The notes beneath the pieces were generated by a model. The model was not told where the DNA came from. It did no database searches and saw only the letters and a program-made list of their open reading frames with translations. A program made the position numbers and the translations under genes. Below are positions 24,253 through 36,326 of a DNA stretch of 64,000 nt, piece by piece. Every line of letters starts with the position of its first letter. Within the stretch, counting starts at the first letter, position 1. Origin of the DNA: Megaustenia siamemsis (Eukaryota; Mollusca; Gastropoda; Stylommatophora; Ariophantidae); assembly GCA_032433765.1 (NCBI GenBank), contig JAVIAB010000041.1, forward strand, positions 78,235,835 to 78,299,834. The letters run 5' to 3'.

Positions 24253-24659
24253 TAGAAGAATAGGTAGAATTGGATGTAAGGAAAGGAAAACAAACGACGA
24301 AGTCTTAAAACAACTAAAAATGAAAAGAGAACTACTAAACACAATTCAAACAAGACACATGCGATTTTTGGGCCATGTTAAAAGACACAACAGCCTACTA
24401 AAAGTAATCCTGGAGGGGAAAATGCAAGGTAAAAGAGGCAGAGACAGACCAAGACTAACATGGACGAGTCACATCAAAAGATGGACAAATCAGCCTATGA
24501 CAACCTGCACCATCAAAACAAGAGACAGAGCAGAATGGCGCCCCATGGTATCCAAACTTCGTTGCGGAGACGTCACTCGATGATGATGATGATGAATTAA
24601 TAAATAATTGGCAGTGTGGCTGCTACACTGACATCAGGTAATAGGTTTGACTGAGGAGC

Positions 24660-24750
24660 GTAACAGCGCCATGTCTGAACAGAGTCAGTGCCGCATATCG
24701 TAGCGTAACAGCGCCTGGTCTGAACAGAGTCAGTGCCGCATATCGTAGCG
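24660..24750. repeat. 45-bp duplication
   Basis: Two adjacent copies of a unit starting gtaacagcgcc and ending catatcgtagc. The region on to 25070 has no other recognised feature. Confidence 0.88.
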
Positions 24751-25074
24751 TAACAATTAGCCTCAATAGTTAATTAGTACTCAATTCATCTTTCCGCAAT
24801 GGTTCTGGTAACACACTAATCACCATAGAAGGTTCGAACAATGGCTATTGCTCGACCTAAAACAGTCAATCAAACAATAACCATCGACTGTTAATCCACC
24901 AACACAAATCAGAATGACGTCATCCAGCTGTTGCAATCATCTAGAAAACAACCATCGATCTTGTATCAAGTCCTAATAGAGCAAACACAAATAATTATTC
25001 ATCCACCTGTCAAGATCAACTAAACCCTGAGTATTTAAAGTTCATGGAGTCATTATCATTAACTAGCACCAAGC

Positions 25075-25975
25075 CTGCTGGCGTAGATGATTATGTTTCT
25101 TCACAACTTTCAATCTCGACAGTTATTTATTATTTCTGTTGTTGACCTTCTGACAAGCCATTCGTTTAAGCTGTCTGGAATCTTCTCTTTGCCTCCATCT
25201 ATCTCTTAGTCCCTCAGTTAACCAGTTGTTATATGTTACAGTAGTCCCCTTCTCATTACATGGCCAAAAAATGATGATTGTTTCTTCCTAATATTGTAAT
25301 TAAGTTATCTTTTTACTTTGACCTCTTTCAAAATGTTTTCATTGATCGTCTTAGCTGTGCATGGCATTCTCAAAATTCTTCTGTAAAACCACATTTCTAT
25401 AGCCTCTAGTGATTTTCTAGTCTGTTGTCCGATTGTCCATGATTCATATCCACATGTTAAGACTGGGTCTACAGAACATTGAAGAACTCTTATTCTTTGT
25501 TTCTATTGTCAAAATTGGAATGCTTAGTATCTTCCTCATTTTTTGTAAAGCTGCTTTTGCCTGAGCCATTCAGCATCTAACCTCTGTTGCACATCAACCA
25601 TCCGAGGTTAACACATTATTTCCAAATATTTAAATTAATTTATCTGTTTCGATATTGTTTCACTTATCTTTGTTGTGCACTGCGGAGATTTTTTGTTTGT
25701 TGTTGCCATTACTTCTGTCTTTTTGCTACCGAGTCCTCTATTTTTGCTTTCCTTCACTGTGTTTAACATTTCTTGGAGCTCATGTTCACACATAGCGATT
25801 AAGACTATCTTCAGAATACCTTAGTTTATTTATATTATAACCTCTGATTGTTATTTCAGGCATGCTTCTTTCACTCTTTCCCATCAAGTCCTGGCATCTT
25901 TCTTCCATGCATCCATTACAGTTGTTATTACTTTGTAGTAATGAGATGACACATTACAATTCTTCTTTATCTTCT
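25075..25975 (-). mobile_element. RTE-like LINE (third family), 3' half
   Basis: Minus-strand remnant matching 47338-47640 and the plus-strand copy at 43980-46705. Shared features are the catcatcatc-type end and the codons around atgattgtttcttcct (the KKQSSFFGHVMR block). Stops and frameshifts are dense. No complete domain remains. Confidence 0.7.
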
Positions 25976-26204
25976 TAGACCGATTATAGAGCTATTGCCT
26001 ATTTCTTTAAGATAATTAGATATGAAACTTAACTTTAATATTCCTTCTTGTTTGTGCCGTAGTTTACTAGACTATTTTACTTGTGGCAACATTTAAAAGT
26101 GGTTAAATTATTCATTGTTTGCTTCAATTTTTACCCAACAAACCAGTAGTTTCGAAGAGTATTTGCATAACGTGTTGATTTTTTAAAATATTTTTGTGTT
26201 TTGT

Positions 26205-26232
26205 ACCAGAGAAATGCTCTTGCCGAAACGTG
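26205..26232 (+). other. Penelope-type end motif, degenerate
   Basis: The run ccagagaaatgctcttgccg followed by aaacgtgg has the layout of the conserved stem-loop and GAAAC core found in ends of Penelope-like elements, where a minimal hammerhead ribozyme lies. The CTGANGA box is imperfect here, so self-cleavage is unlikely. Confidence 0.35.
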
Positions 26233-26336
26233 GTAGCTTGTCTCGTCGCTCTGTTAGTTTTGCTGATTAATACCATCTTGTGTTTATTTTACATTCGACA
26301 TATCGGGAGAAGACATTTGTTAAAAAAAAAAAAAAA

Positions 26337-27032
26337 CTACTCTAGTATTCCCTTTATCCATCTCTTTCTCGGTCTTCCTCTTAATCTGGCGTTTTCGTAG
26401 CGTTTATTTAAGGCTCTTTGAGTCATTGTTAGTTCTTTTTGTCTTGTTATGTTGCCGAACCAGTTTATCTGTTGTTTCTTTATGTATTCGATGGCTGGTT
26501 CAATTTCGAGTTGCTTCTTCAGGTCAGTGTTTCTTACTCTGTCCCTTAAGCTGTTTCCTGTCATTCTTCTGACACATTTCATTTCGGTGGTTGTTATCTT
26601 TCTTATTGTTCTAGAGTCAAGCGTCCAATTCTGGCACTGACAGCACAGAGTTGGTAGAAAAATTGATTTGTATATTGCCATTTTTGCTTCCGTAGTTATT
26701 GCTTTGTTTTTCAATAGTGTTGATACTTGGCCTATAACGTGGCATGCTTTGATACACCTTATATCTATGTCGGTCTCTTGGTTATTGTCTTGTGTTAACG
26801 TGCTACCCAGATATTTAAAATTGTCTACTTGCTTCAAAGTTGTATTATCTATTATGATGTTTAGTTTTTCTTTCTTTCTCGCCATTGCCATTACTTCGGT
26901 TTTGTTTATGTTGATCTTCATGTTGTATTGTTTACAAGTGTTGTTTAGCCTGTTGATATGTTCTTGTAGGTCCTCAATTGTTTCATGTATCAGAACTTGG
27001 TCGTCTGCAAATATTATTTCATCTATTTTCAT
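26337..27032 (-). mobile_element. LINE, RT end and C-terminal domain
   Basis: A 231-codon open frame on the minus strand begins inside the RT at IIFADDQVLIHETIEDLQE (FADD catalytic pair) and continues through VDNFKYLGSTLTQDNN, LPTLCCQCQNWTLD and RRMTGNSLRDRVRNTDLKKQ to a stop near 26343. It is 5'-truncated and unusually intact for this window, suggesting a later insertion. A T14-like stretch on the minus strand follows the stop. This family is not otherwise present here. Confidence 0.8.
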
Positions 27033-27347
27033 TCATACGATCATTCATAAGTGAAAGTTATAAAAGTATCTATTTATTCTTCCATATGTTTATTATTTAA
27101 TATTTTCTCTAATTCTTTCATATGTTTATTATTTCATAATTTATTTGACAATACCTTTGTATCCTGATGAAGAAATGTTTGTACACTACATTGTTTTTTT
27201 TATGAACATGTTAGTAAAATACTATGTGGTGAGCTCCTTTCGTTTTATAAGTTGTGTTTTCTGCCTGATCTGCTGGTGTACAAAAATGCAGGATGGTAGT
27301 AACTATAATCAGAATCGAACATTTATTTCAGTTTTAATAATTATTCT

Positions 27348-27350
<3 letters not shown>

Positions 27351-27380
<30 letters not shown>
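27351..27380. repeat. Poly-A tract
   Basis: About thirty A on the plus strand, 36 bp from the donor of CUB domain 2 exon B. It could be the tail of a lost retrotransposed copy. Confidence 0.95.
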
Positions 27381-27381
<1 letters not shown>

Positions 27382-27415
27382 AGCATGTCTGACGTTGAAA
27401 AAATGCACACATTAC

Positions 27416-27540
27416 CGTCGTAAATAGAAACGTAATCATATGAGCAGTCCGTACTGGGCTCCAGCTCAAATTGCAACAGCTTCAGGACAATCACATACGA
27501 AGACGATGTACTTGTGATGAGCCAGAGGCAGTACAAATTA
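27416..27540 (-). CDS. CUB domain 2, exon B
   Basis: 125-bp exon, acceptor ...ttccag, donor gacg|gtaatg, phase 2 in, phase 1 out. The translation has YCLWLI (second Cys; the usual Cys-x-Trp), VIVLKLLQFELEP and DCSYDYVSIYDG (third Cys, Tyr-Asp-Tyr and the D-G turn). No stops occur. A run of about thirty adenines on the plus strand (27351-27380) lies 36 bp into the next intron. Confidence 0.88.
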
Positions 27541-27795
27541 CTGGAACAAAATATTTAAGGACTGTTTTATTGCATAAAACATACACATACACTCTACATG
27601 ATCTCCAATGTCTAACTTTCAAACATTTTTTTACAATGATCACTAAAATATGTTTTGCTTACTACACAGACCAGCTGGATCAGAAGACGATCATGTGACA
27701 CATCATCTTGAAACATATTCTACGGCATGAAGATATCAACATAAAACCAAGCGGATGTCTTGCTATTGCAAAGATACAGAAAGTGTTGCTCTTAC

Positions 27796-27874
27796 CCTGG
27801 ATAATAGTTGGGGTAATATGGTGAGGTGAAGTAATTAGAACTTTCATTTGCATATAGTGTGTCACCGCATTGAT
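27796..27874 (-). CDS. CUB domain 2, exon A
   Basis: 79-bp exon, acceptor ...tttcag, donor cagg|gtaaga, phase 1 in, phase 2 out. The frame reads DQCG, then NYFTSPYYPNYYPG, a textbook start of a CUB domain. It is one codon shorter than the other A exons. It joins exon B at 27540 across the shortest intron of the gene (255 bp). Upstream, three minisatellites (27973-29487) fill most of the 2.9-kb intron that separates it from domain 1. Confidence 0.88.
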
Positions 27875-27972
27875 CTGAAACAAAGATTGTAGTTTAAAGA
27901 AATTGAGATTCGCTACATTTCCTAAGTAATAAATTACAATAGAAACAGTTGTTTTCCTATAGCAATAGTTGT

Positions 27973-28152
27973 TAAGCATAAGCTACTGTTGTGTTTATCG
28001 TTGTTAAACATAAGCTACTGTTGTGTTTATCGTTGTTAAACATAAGCTACTGTTGTGTTTATCGTTGTTAAGCGTAAGCTACTGTTGTGTTTATCGTTGT
28101 TAAGCATAAGCTACTGTTGTGTTTATCGTTGTTTAGCATAAGCTACTGTTGT
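27973..28152. repeat. 32-bp minisatellite
   Basis: Between five and six copies of gcataagctactgttgtgtttatcgttgttaa-type units. First of three adjacent arrays between CUB domains 1 and 2. Confidence 0.92.
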
Positions 28153-28328
28153 GGGTATAACATGTGAACTCGTTGGTTTTAAAAAAGGCAAGCAGGATAA
28201 ACAGCAACAAATCAACTGTAAAGTTGCCATCAATGTCGATATCATGTTGATGCAATAATTCCATGCACACTTGATAACATTTTTAAAAAACCACTTTTGA
28301 GCCGGTGGTTAAAATATATTAAATGGTT

Positions 28329-28495
28329 GAAGTAGCGTGGGCCATAGGAGAAAAGTGTAGAGATAAACCGAAGTAGCGTGGGCCATAAGGGAAAAGTGTA
28401 GAGATAAACCGAAGTAGTGTGGGCTATAGGGGAAAAGTGTAGAGATAAACCGAAGTAGTGTGGGCCATAGGAGAAAAGTGTAGAGATAAACCGAA
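28329..28495. repeat. 41-bp minisatellite, 4 copies
   Basis: Four copies of a unit starting gaagtagcgtgggccatagg, with small substitutions (gcgtgg or tgtggg). Confidence 0.93.
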
Positions 28496-28502
28496 GTAGT
28501 AA

Positions 28503-29487
28503 CAGCTTATGTTATATTTGCTAATGTGACAGCTTATGTTATATTTGCTAATGGGACAGCCTATATTATATTTGCTAATGGTACAGCTTATGTTATATTT
28601 GCTAATGGGACAGCCTATGTTATATTTGCTAATGTGACAGATTATATTATATTTGCTAATGGGACAGCCTATGTTATATTTGCTAATGGTACAGCTTATG
28701 TTATATTTGCTAATGGGACAGCCTATGTTATATTTGCTAATGTGACAGCTTATGTTATATTTGCTAATGGGACAGCTTATGTTATATTTGCTACTGTGAC
28801 AGCTTATGTTATATTTGCTAATGGGACAACTTTTTTATATTTGCTAATGTGACAGCTTATGTTATATTTGGTAATGTGACAGCTTATGTTATATTTGCTA
28901 ATGTGACAACATTTTATATTTGCTAATGTGACAGCTTATGTTATATTTGCTAATGTGACAGCTTATGTTATATTTGCTACTGTGACAGCTTATGTTATAT
29001 TTGCTAATGTGACAGCTTATGTTATATTTACTAATGTGACAGCTTATGTTATATTTACTAATGTGACAGCTTTTGTTATATTTGCTAATGTGACAGCTTA
29101 TGTTATATTTGCTAATGTGACAGCTTATGTTATATTTGCTAATGTGACAGCTTATGTTATATTTGCTAATGTGACAGCTTATGTTATATTTGCTAATGGG
29201 ACAGCTTATGTTATATTTACTAATGTGACAGCTTATGTTATATTTGCTAATGTGACAGCTTATGTTATATTTACTAATGTGACAGCTTATGTTATATTTA
29301 CTAATGTGACAGCTTATGTTATATTTGCTAATGTGACAGCTTATGATATATTTGCTAATGTGACAGCTTATGCTATATTTGCTAATGTGACAGCTTATGT
29401 TATATTTGCTAATGTGACAGCTTATGCTATATTTGCTAATGTGACAGCTTATGTTATATTTGCTAATGGGACATCTTATGTCCTCCA
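28503..29487. repeat. 27-bp minisatellite, about 36 copies
   Basis: About 36 copies of a 27-bp unit containing gctaatgtgacagcttatgt. Variants differ at a few fixed positions (gtgaca or gggaca; tttgct or tttact). Two shortened units occur near 28830 and 28905. As 27 is divisible by three, both strands remain open and give repeats of ANVTAYVIF or YNISCHISK, which should not be taken as proteins. Confidence 0.95.
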
Positions 29488-29489
29488 CA

Positions 29490-30435
29490 GACCTGCAGAC
29501 TACTACTGACATATTTCTTTATCGCCAGAGATGTTATTTCCTGACAATTTTATCTCGCACAACTTCTTGTTTTGAATTCGACTATTACTCTTGTCAATTT
29601 GTATTTAATTGCTTGTCATGATTGTGAAGAGTTATATAGAATATAAGAGCTTCACATGTTTGACCCAATCTGTCTGGAGAAAAAGATCACCGCTGTTTGA
29701 TTCCCTTGTGTTCTGGATTCTGTCACGGCCTAACGTGAGATATTAACACAAATTCAAATATCCATCCCCCCTCCCTCCCCAATTTAGAAATTAATCTCCC
29801 CCTACCCCGCTGTAAAATTATAGAAATGTCAGAATTAAATGTATATTACTCGTTATAGAACAATGTTATCTAGGCTTGTAAGATTATGAGAATTGTATCA
29901 ATGAATACCGAACAAAATTAATTTCGGAAATTTGTAGTCACGAAAAGTGCAGAAATTGAGATTTTCAAATCAGAGCTCATCATCTGATGTTCTCACTTCT
30001 CATATTTCATCATTTCCCACAGTTCCTATTTTGGCCGGTGAAGGCAGGAAATATGTTTTTTCTTCAGTCTTGATCACATCTCCACTAATAAAGATCGTTG
30101 CCACTCACCATTTTTCTGAGTTGCATGTATTCATTCAATGCACACGTTTCTTGGCTGTTTATTTACATTACGAAGTTCATGACCATTACAAACAAGAACA
30201 GAGCTATAGGTACATTATTGTTTCACTTCTGTTTAGCGATGGATTCCTTGGAATATTTATTCCTTTGTGTGCATTCTACACAGGAGCAGTCGCAAAATTA
30301 ATTTTTTTTTAATGACGTTAATATTTGTAATGCAATTCCATATTCTCCACATATCCACAACGAATCTCTGGGTATAAGTCAAACAAATCTTAGCTTAAAC
30401 ACTTCTCCAAATATAATATTTATTGTGTATATATA
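29490..30435. other. No recognised feature
   Basis: Intronic. A C-rich stretch lies at 29763-29812. I see no exon of the CUB gene or transposon domain. Confidence 0.5.
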
Positions 30436-30439
30436 GCGT

Positions 30440-30816
30440 TATAATCGCCAATCAACCACTAATATCTTCAGTAATAAAGAAAAGACGATGGTCATACGTT
30501 GGACATGTGATGAGAAGAGATAATAATCGAATAGCAAAGCAAGCCCTCATATGGGAAACAACAGGTAAAAGAAAAAGAGGAAGACCCAGGGAGACACTGA
30601 GAAGAACATTGATGAGAGAGGCAAGAGCAGCAGGAATCGGCTCCATCAATGAGATAGAACTGCTTGCACAGAACAGAGACAGATGGCGAGATTTGATAAA
30701 ATATCTTTAAAAGAAAACTGCTAGAACAAAAATTCATATAGGAGAAGGTGTATCTTGGTCTACGCCCTATGGGCCGGTTACGGCTCGAAAGGTCAATAGA
30801 TAGATAGATATATAGC
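30440..30816 (+). mobile_element. LINE 3' end with GATA tail
   Basis: Codons read ISSVIKKRRWSYVGHVMRRD, KQALIWETTGKRKRGRPRET and a C-terminal RDRWRDLIKYL with a stop at 30708. About 90 bp of 3' UTR (ending ggctcgaaaggtcaatag) runs into (GATA)n that stops a few bases from the splice donor of CUB domain 1 exon C. The same family is at 42958-43900 (minus) and 48750-49112 (plus). Confidence 0.8.
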
Positions 30817-30821
30817 GTTAC

Positions 30822-30983
30822 CTAATTTCTCCTGAGATATGTACTCGAGTTTAAAACTTGCGTAGCTACTGCGGAAATCAGAATGAAACACAAGAGTCAT
30901 GGAGCTGCCAGAACTTGTGAATGTTGTATTTGAAAAATCTTGGTAACACAACTTGTTTATAGTCGGAGAATGCCTGCTGTCAC
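30822..30983 (-). CDS. CUB domain 1, exon C
   Basis: 162-bp exon, acceptor ...cttcag, donor ttag|gtaacg, phase 1 in and phase 1 out. It encodes the second half of the CUB fold: SPTINKLC (fourth Cys), a Ser/Thr/Gly-rich turn, MTLVFHSD (strand with the His-Ser-Asp pattern) and FKLEYIS. Two glycine-serine rich loops and a possible N-glycosylation site (Asn-Thr-Thr) are visible. The splice donor lies only a few bases from the GATA-repeat tail of a LINE inserted in the following intron. Confidence 0.85.
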
Positions 30984-30984
30984 C

Positions 30985-32450
30985 TGAAGACGATAAACAT
31001 AAATTCATGAATTTTGTTTCATTGTTTTCTTAAATATTACTCCCAATTTAGAGTTCAATGGAATGTATCTTTCATGGAATCAACTCTTTCTTTCTTTCTT
31101 TCTTTTATCTAGCTGTTACCGCATTTAAGCACCGCACGAAGTCAATGAAAATTTGAATTAGAATATAAATCTATATCACGTAAATAGTGGTTCTAAAATA
31201 CGACGTTATTTTATGTTAAAAATTACCATAATTAGCAACATTATGCAAGCACATTATGGAAGTTCATGGAAAGTGGACAAGTATTTACAAATATTTAACT
31301 GAACATATTTTAATATTAATTCTTCATGATAATTTTCATTAACAAAGATGTGCTTGGCATATAAAAAAAATAAATAGAGACCTATACAATAATTTAACAG
31401 ACTCAGTTGAGAGATTTGGTGGTCTAAGGTACGGCGTTGATCTTTGCACAAGAAGGTCTCGGTTAATTTTCTTCAAAGTCGAAATATTTTGATAATGCAA
31501 ACTTGTTATGGTCAAGTACCATAATGTACAAATAGAGAACGACATGATGATACATGATGAGCGAGTCGTATAGATTGTGGATGTGGGTGTCTCCTGATTT
31601 TTTTCCCTAACCTGCGAAGAGGCTAACACATCTTCGACGGGGGTGAGGGGGGAGCGGCTAGTCATCCCGTCTTTTTCGTTGATTCCTGCTAGACTAGTTA
31701 TTTTGGTTTCTTCCGGTTGATCTTCCTCATCTTCGCACTTTATGTTTCTAATTTATGTGGGGTTTTATGGAGTATGCTTTCAAACCTGTTGTGTAGATGG
31801 TTAGAGAAATGTATGAAGCTATTTCTATATAATATTGTGAAGATTGAATCTTGAAATTTGGAGTGGGCTGTGATGTTTGGCAAGCGGAGAAGTTTTTTCC
31901 TGTGCCAGGACTTTACTTCTCTACTCCGTTATCCGGGAATTTATCTTTGCACATTTCACTAGGGTCTGGATTAAGGTGAATTTCATGCTTCCTGTCGGGA
32001 GTTTTAATACTGTTTTCTCTCTCTCTCTCTCTCTCTCTAATGGGTTGTGATAGTAAATATCCGTATATATTGTGGACACTCCCTTTTACCCGCCTACGTG
32101 TCTATCCACCCACGTGTCTGTTAATATGTTTCTTTAAATTATTGTTTGGCTATGTGTCTGTTCGCCAACACTGTCTGGTATTACATTTGTTTTGAACATA
32201 CGCCCACGCAGTCTGATGACCTTGTTTACAACTGCAATTTTCAATTACACCAGGCATGGTCAAACATGGATTTCGGTTACTAAGTGCAATATCGCTTTCC
32301 ACGTTTACATGACCACACTATTATTTATGTGGCCAAGCATCACAGGCTAATCTGTATCACACATGTTACTGCGCTTTTGACTTTCATTATTATTGACAGG
32401 ACTGTTTTTTATGTGCATCTCACTTTGCTCACTCTACAAGGCAGCTCTAT
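30985..32450. other. Intron with simple repeats only
   Basis: Contains (TTTC)n at 31081-31105 and (CT)n at 32017-32038. An open frame at 31339-31665 (minus) has no recognisable domain. No further features supported. Confidence 0.5.
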
Positions 32451-32451
32451 T

Positions 32452-32650
32452 GATGATGCACCGGCCCCATGTAAGCACGTCGCATTGTGGGCGATGATGC
32501 ACCGGCCCCATGTAAGCACGTCGCATTGTGGGCGATGATGCACCGGCCCCATGTAAGCACGTCGCATTGTGGGCGATGATGCACCGGCCCCATGTAAGCA
32601 CGTCGCATTGTGGGCGATGATGCACCGGCCCCATGTAAGCACGTCGCATT
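32452..32650. repeat. 41-bp minisatellite, 5 copies
   Basis: Five nearly identical copies of a GC-rich unit starting gatgatgcaccggccccatg, the most GC-rich array in the window. A partial echo (cattgtgggcgatgc) follows at 32677. Confidence 0.94.
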
Positions 32651-32654
32651 CCCA

Positions 32655-33610
32655 GCTACTGCACATTTGCATTATCATTGTGGGCGATGCTTCTTGTTAG
32701 TTTCATTTCAGAAATTATTGCCTGCTTGTTCTCTTTGATCATAATTGAATTAATTGTTGTTCTCTAGACGGGCAGGTTTTCAGAGCGTCATTGGTGTCTT
32801 TAACATATGAGGTGAGGTTAATGACTAAGGGTTGAAAGAACTGTCGAGAAAGTAAGAAATGTGAACACTACGGGACAAGAGATAGAAAAGACTTTTGGTA
32901 GTCTGGGCGAATCGTCTTTGTGTATCTTGACCATCATGTAGAAAGAGGGTGTACATAAGCACCTATCATGGTGGAGAATACGGGACGAGCTAGCAGGCAG
33001 GTGTCCCTCCTAAATGTGCTTCAGAATCGCCTCCCGTAAAAAAAAAGCATTATTAGAGACATTGTAATCGTCGAAGGATTGTCAGAATGGGTGGTCTGAT
33101 AGTTGTCTCTGCCTTTCACGAACATAGAGGAAAATGGAGGAAATAGAGGAAAACAGATTAGGGATGTGTGCAAACAGTTAGCTCTAAGACGTATATATCA
33201 ACATACATAAATCAACTGGACTGAGCCAGTATGAGCCTACTCAACATTGATTTCCCAGATCATAAAATCATACACAATGTATCGGCTGATGACTCATAGT
33301 CATCATGTTCACTTTTAAGATTAATTTCGCCTTTGTATGATCTCACTATGTGAATAAGTCTGTAGAATATTATAAGCTTTTGTATCATAGGTTGTGAATA
33401 AACGCAAACCTGATATATTCAGTTACTGAGTTATTTGCGGGTCATCTTCATTACACTCCGATATATTCATAGGTGCTCAGATCCCCTCTTCAGCGTGCCC
33501 CGCAGTGACGACTCCACTTTGTGTTGGCTTATAAGTCTTCTTACACGACCCCAATTTTCTCGTTTCTGACTGTGATCATCTTAATTTCCAGCGCTTTAAT
33601 CCGAAGAAGT
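32655..33610. other. No recognised feature
   Basis: Intronic and unassigned on both strands. No long open frame and no repeat. Confidence 0.5.
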
Positions 33611-33614
33611 AACG

Positions 33615-34450
33615 TGAATTCATGGTTGTCGACAAAAAGGAATTGAAGTCAACGGTTACAACATAAATAATTTGCAATATGCGGATGACACAGTCTTAAT
33701 AGCAGAGACAGAGAATTAACTACAAGAAGTGATAGACATAATAGTAAAAGAAAGCAACAAAAAAGGTTTCAGTCTGAATAGTAAGAAATAAGAAGTAATG
33801 GTCATATCAAAGAAACAATCATCACCATCATGCAGCATAAAAATAAACAGGACAAATCTGAAACAAGTACAACGCGTCAAATACCTGGGCACAATAATAA
33901 CATCAGATGGAAGATGCACCACAGAAATAAAAAACAGAATAGCTCAGGCCAAATTAGCATTTCAGAAAATGAAAAATATCTTACTCAAAAAATCTATGTC
34001 AATTGATGTAAGAAAGAGAGTTCATTGTTGCTATATAGAACCAATTCTGACGTATGGAAGCGAATTATGGACAGTTGACAAACTCATGAGAAGACAATTA
34101 GAGGCCACAGAGATTGGATTTCTCAGAAGAATGTTGAAAGTTCCCTGGACAGCTAAAAAGACCAATGAGGAAATTTTCAAAGAGGCCAACACAAAAAGGG
34201 AACCTTAAAAAACATCAGAAAGAAACAACATTTTTCAGGCACATCATGAGAAGAGGAAAGTTGGAATACTTGGTTACAACTGGAAAAATAAGTACAGATA
34301 GATCGCGGACGACAAAGAGAGAAAATACTGGATAGCTTGGTGTCATGGCATGGAAAACAGTCAACATCAGAACTGATTCGATACACTGTGGATGTAAAAA
34401 TATGGAAGGACATGATCGCCCACGCCAATCGGTATGGCACATGGTGATGA
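33615..34450 (+). mobile_element. RTE-like LINE, RT end to 3' end
   Basis: 5'-truncated copy. It starts inside the RT with NNLQYADDTVLIAETEN (catalytic YADD present), continues in the 33798 frame through KYLGTIITSDGRCTTEI, FQKMKNILLKKSMS and GFLRRMLKVPWTAKKTNEEI, then frameshifts after ANTKREP. It ends in gtatggcacatggtgatgatgatgg, the family's usual end. Confidence 0.84.
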
Positions 34451-36223
34451 TGATGGTTGGCATTGATGATGTCTGCCCGATCCATTGGTTATGGTTTTGG
34501 AAGACCTGAGTATCACTGCAACCGAAATAAAATGCATATTTGCTCAACTGCCCGTGCCAGTGGAATCATCCAAATTAATATTTCACCTCCCGAACAAAGA
34601 AAGGTAGCTGCAGTCCTCACCATAGCAGTCTCAGCGCACGCCAAAAGACAAAAGGCTAAACCGCACAGAATGTGAACACAGCCATCTGTTCCCCGTCTTA
34701 CGATGTCATCATTCCATGTAAACAATCGGAATATCGAGACGCGATCAAAGCGGATGAAACGCACAGCTCACGGTGTGCACAGAGCACTTACCTCAGTATC
34801 TGCTGCAGCAAGCCGGACCTAGAATATGAGGAAATTGTAACAAGAAATACTTTTCAGGCACAGCCTATAATAGTTCCTGCCTCCTATCCGTCATATTGAC
34901 CGGAAGTTCACGTCTTCCCGAAAATGTTGATCGTCCTATTTAAAAAAAATATATAGCGTTTGATGATGTTAGGACATCGTTTCCAAATCCGAACATATGA
35001 AACACAGTTATTCGTCGGATTATCCACATCGCACATCGAACAACAGTCCGGATGCGCTGAGATCTCCCCTGCAATGTGAATCTGTGAAATGATAAACCAG
35101 TCCATAAGTCTACCCTCGATCTCACAGTTATGAATCTAGACAACATTCCTCCTTACCAACATGAAACTCAGTGAGTCACACTAGGTCACTAAGTCATGAA
35201 TAAAACTCCGTAATTTCGCCCTTCATTATAAGAGTACGGCCGGTTTAGAGACAAACGATCAGCCATCATGACGTACCATACACAACAATGGATGCGCCCA
35301 CAAACAACCGATTAATATAGCGAATGTGGCCAACAACGCACGAAACATGGTGCGCTGATGATGAAAAATCTCTGAAGTGAAACATTCGATTGACTTGGCA
35401 GAGCAGTCCATATTTATGAGTTGTAACTTGTAAATAATTGACGTCAAACAATTCCAACGACAGCCGTTGAACAGCACTCAATGTGTTGACGTAAACCAAA
35501 TATCAATTCCAAGACGGTGGATGATCGCATTCACAACACTTGACCTACCAAAGAGGGATATTCTCATCTGTACAGCTCTGCATCATCGGCGCAAATCTGT
35601 CAAATGGAAAATTAGGTTGACTTTAACGCAGAAATCTGCAATTGAGAGCTGAATTTAAGCAATTCTCAAATGCAAATCCTGCAGTGGTCGAGAGAACATG
35701 AACTTCATACCACCATCTTGGAACCGGCAGTCATCGATCAATTGGTTGACCGCCTCAACGACAGCGCAGCTAGCCAACCTGTCCGCTCTTTCATTTCCCC
35801 GTATTCCCGCATGTCCTGGGACGTAGATACAGGAGACCTTACGTACTTTTTTTTTATTTCTGCAATGACTGTAGCCATTGTATGAGTACGGAGCACGCTT
35901 CCACTTGTTTTTATCATGCTCATCGAATCACTCATTATACAGGCGTGTGTGTAGTCTTGTGACTCTATTCAGATGGATGCCCTGGTCACTGTCATCACCT
36001 CCATTGTCAAGCTACTCGAGGTCATAACAAATGCATCACTGTCTTCTTTGACTATTATGCCTGCCGAGCGTGCTGTAAATGCCCATGCACTCCTTTTGTA
36101 TCATATTACAGATCCGTCTGTATAGATGTCAGCATCTTTCTCATCGGTGTTATCCCAAATGAGACCGTTGACCTCCGCATTGACCACGACTAAGTTCTGT
36201 GCCCTACGTTTACTATTTAGTGA

Positions 36224-36326
36224 TACATGAGAAAGTCCCTCTGAATGACGTAGGCACCGGTGTCCACTCCTTAGTGATACACGAGAAGGTCCCTCTGAAT
36301 GACGTAGGCACCGGTGTCCACTCCTC
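36224..36326. repeat. Tandem duplication inside a LINE
   Basis: Two copies of a roughly 52-bp segment starting gatacatgagaaagtccctctg and ending accggtgtccactcct, within the thumb/RNase H junction of the LINE above. Confidence 0.85.

Larger units (their letters stand above)
21785..24590 (+). mobile_element. RTE-like LINE (second family), split by a mariner
   Basis: The RT starts in the 21924 frame (KNGAVECSDFKTISLMSHVT, FGFRKNSGTKEAIF, CFIDYTKAFDRVHRK, GVTQGCILSPSLFNLY). It continues at 22415 with NNLRYADDTVLLAENPKD and ends the first half at 22909. The 3' half resumes at 24253 with RRIGRIG and KQLKMKRELLNTIQTRHM, ending near 24590 in a gatgatgatgatga run. The related copy at 41575-41965 is uninterrupted at the same place. 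One frameshift separates the RT blocks. Confidence 0.85.

Noticed and set aside
26337..27032. 231-codon host gene on the minus strand
   Set aside because: FADD catalytic motif and flanking RT/C-terminal LINE motifs show it is a truncated retrotransposon.
28526..29512. Long repetitive frames (YNISCHISK and ANVTAYVIF repeats)
   Set aside because: A 27-bp minisatellite gives open frames on both strands; no start context, splice site or flanking coding sequence.
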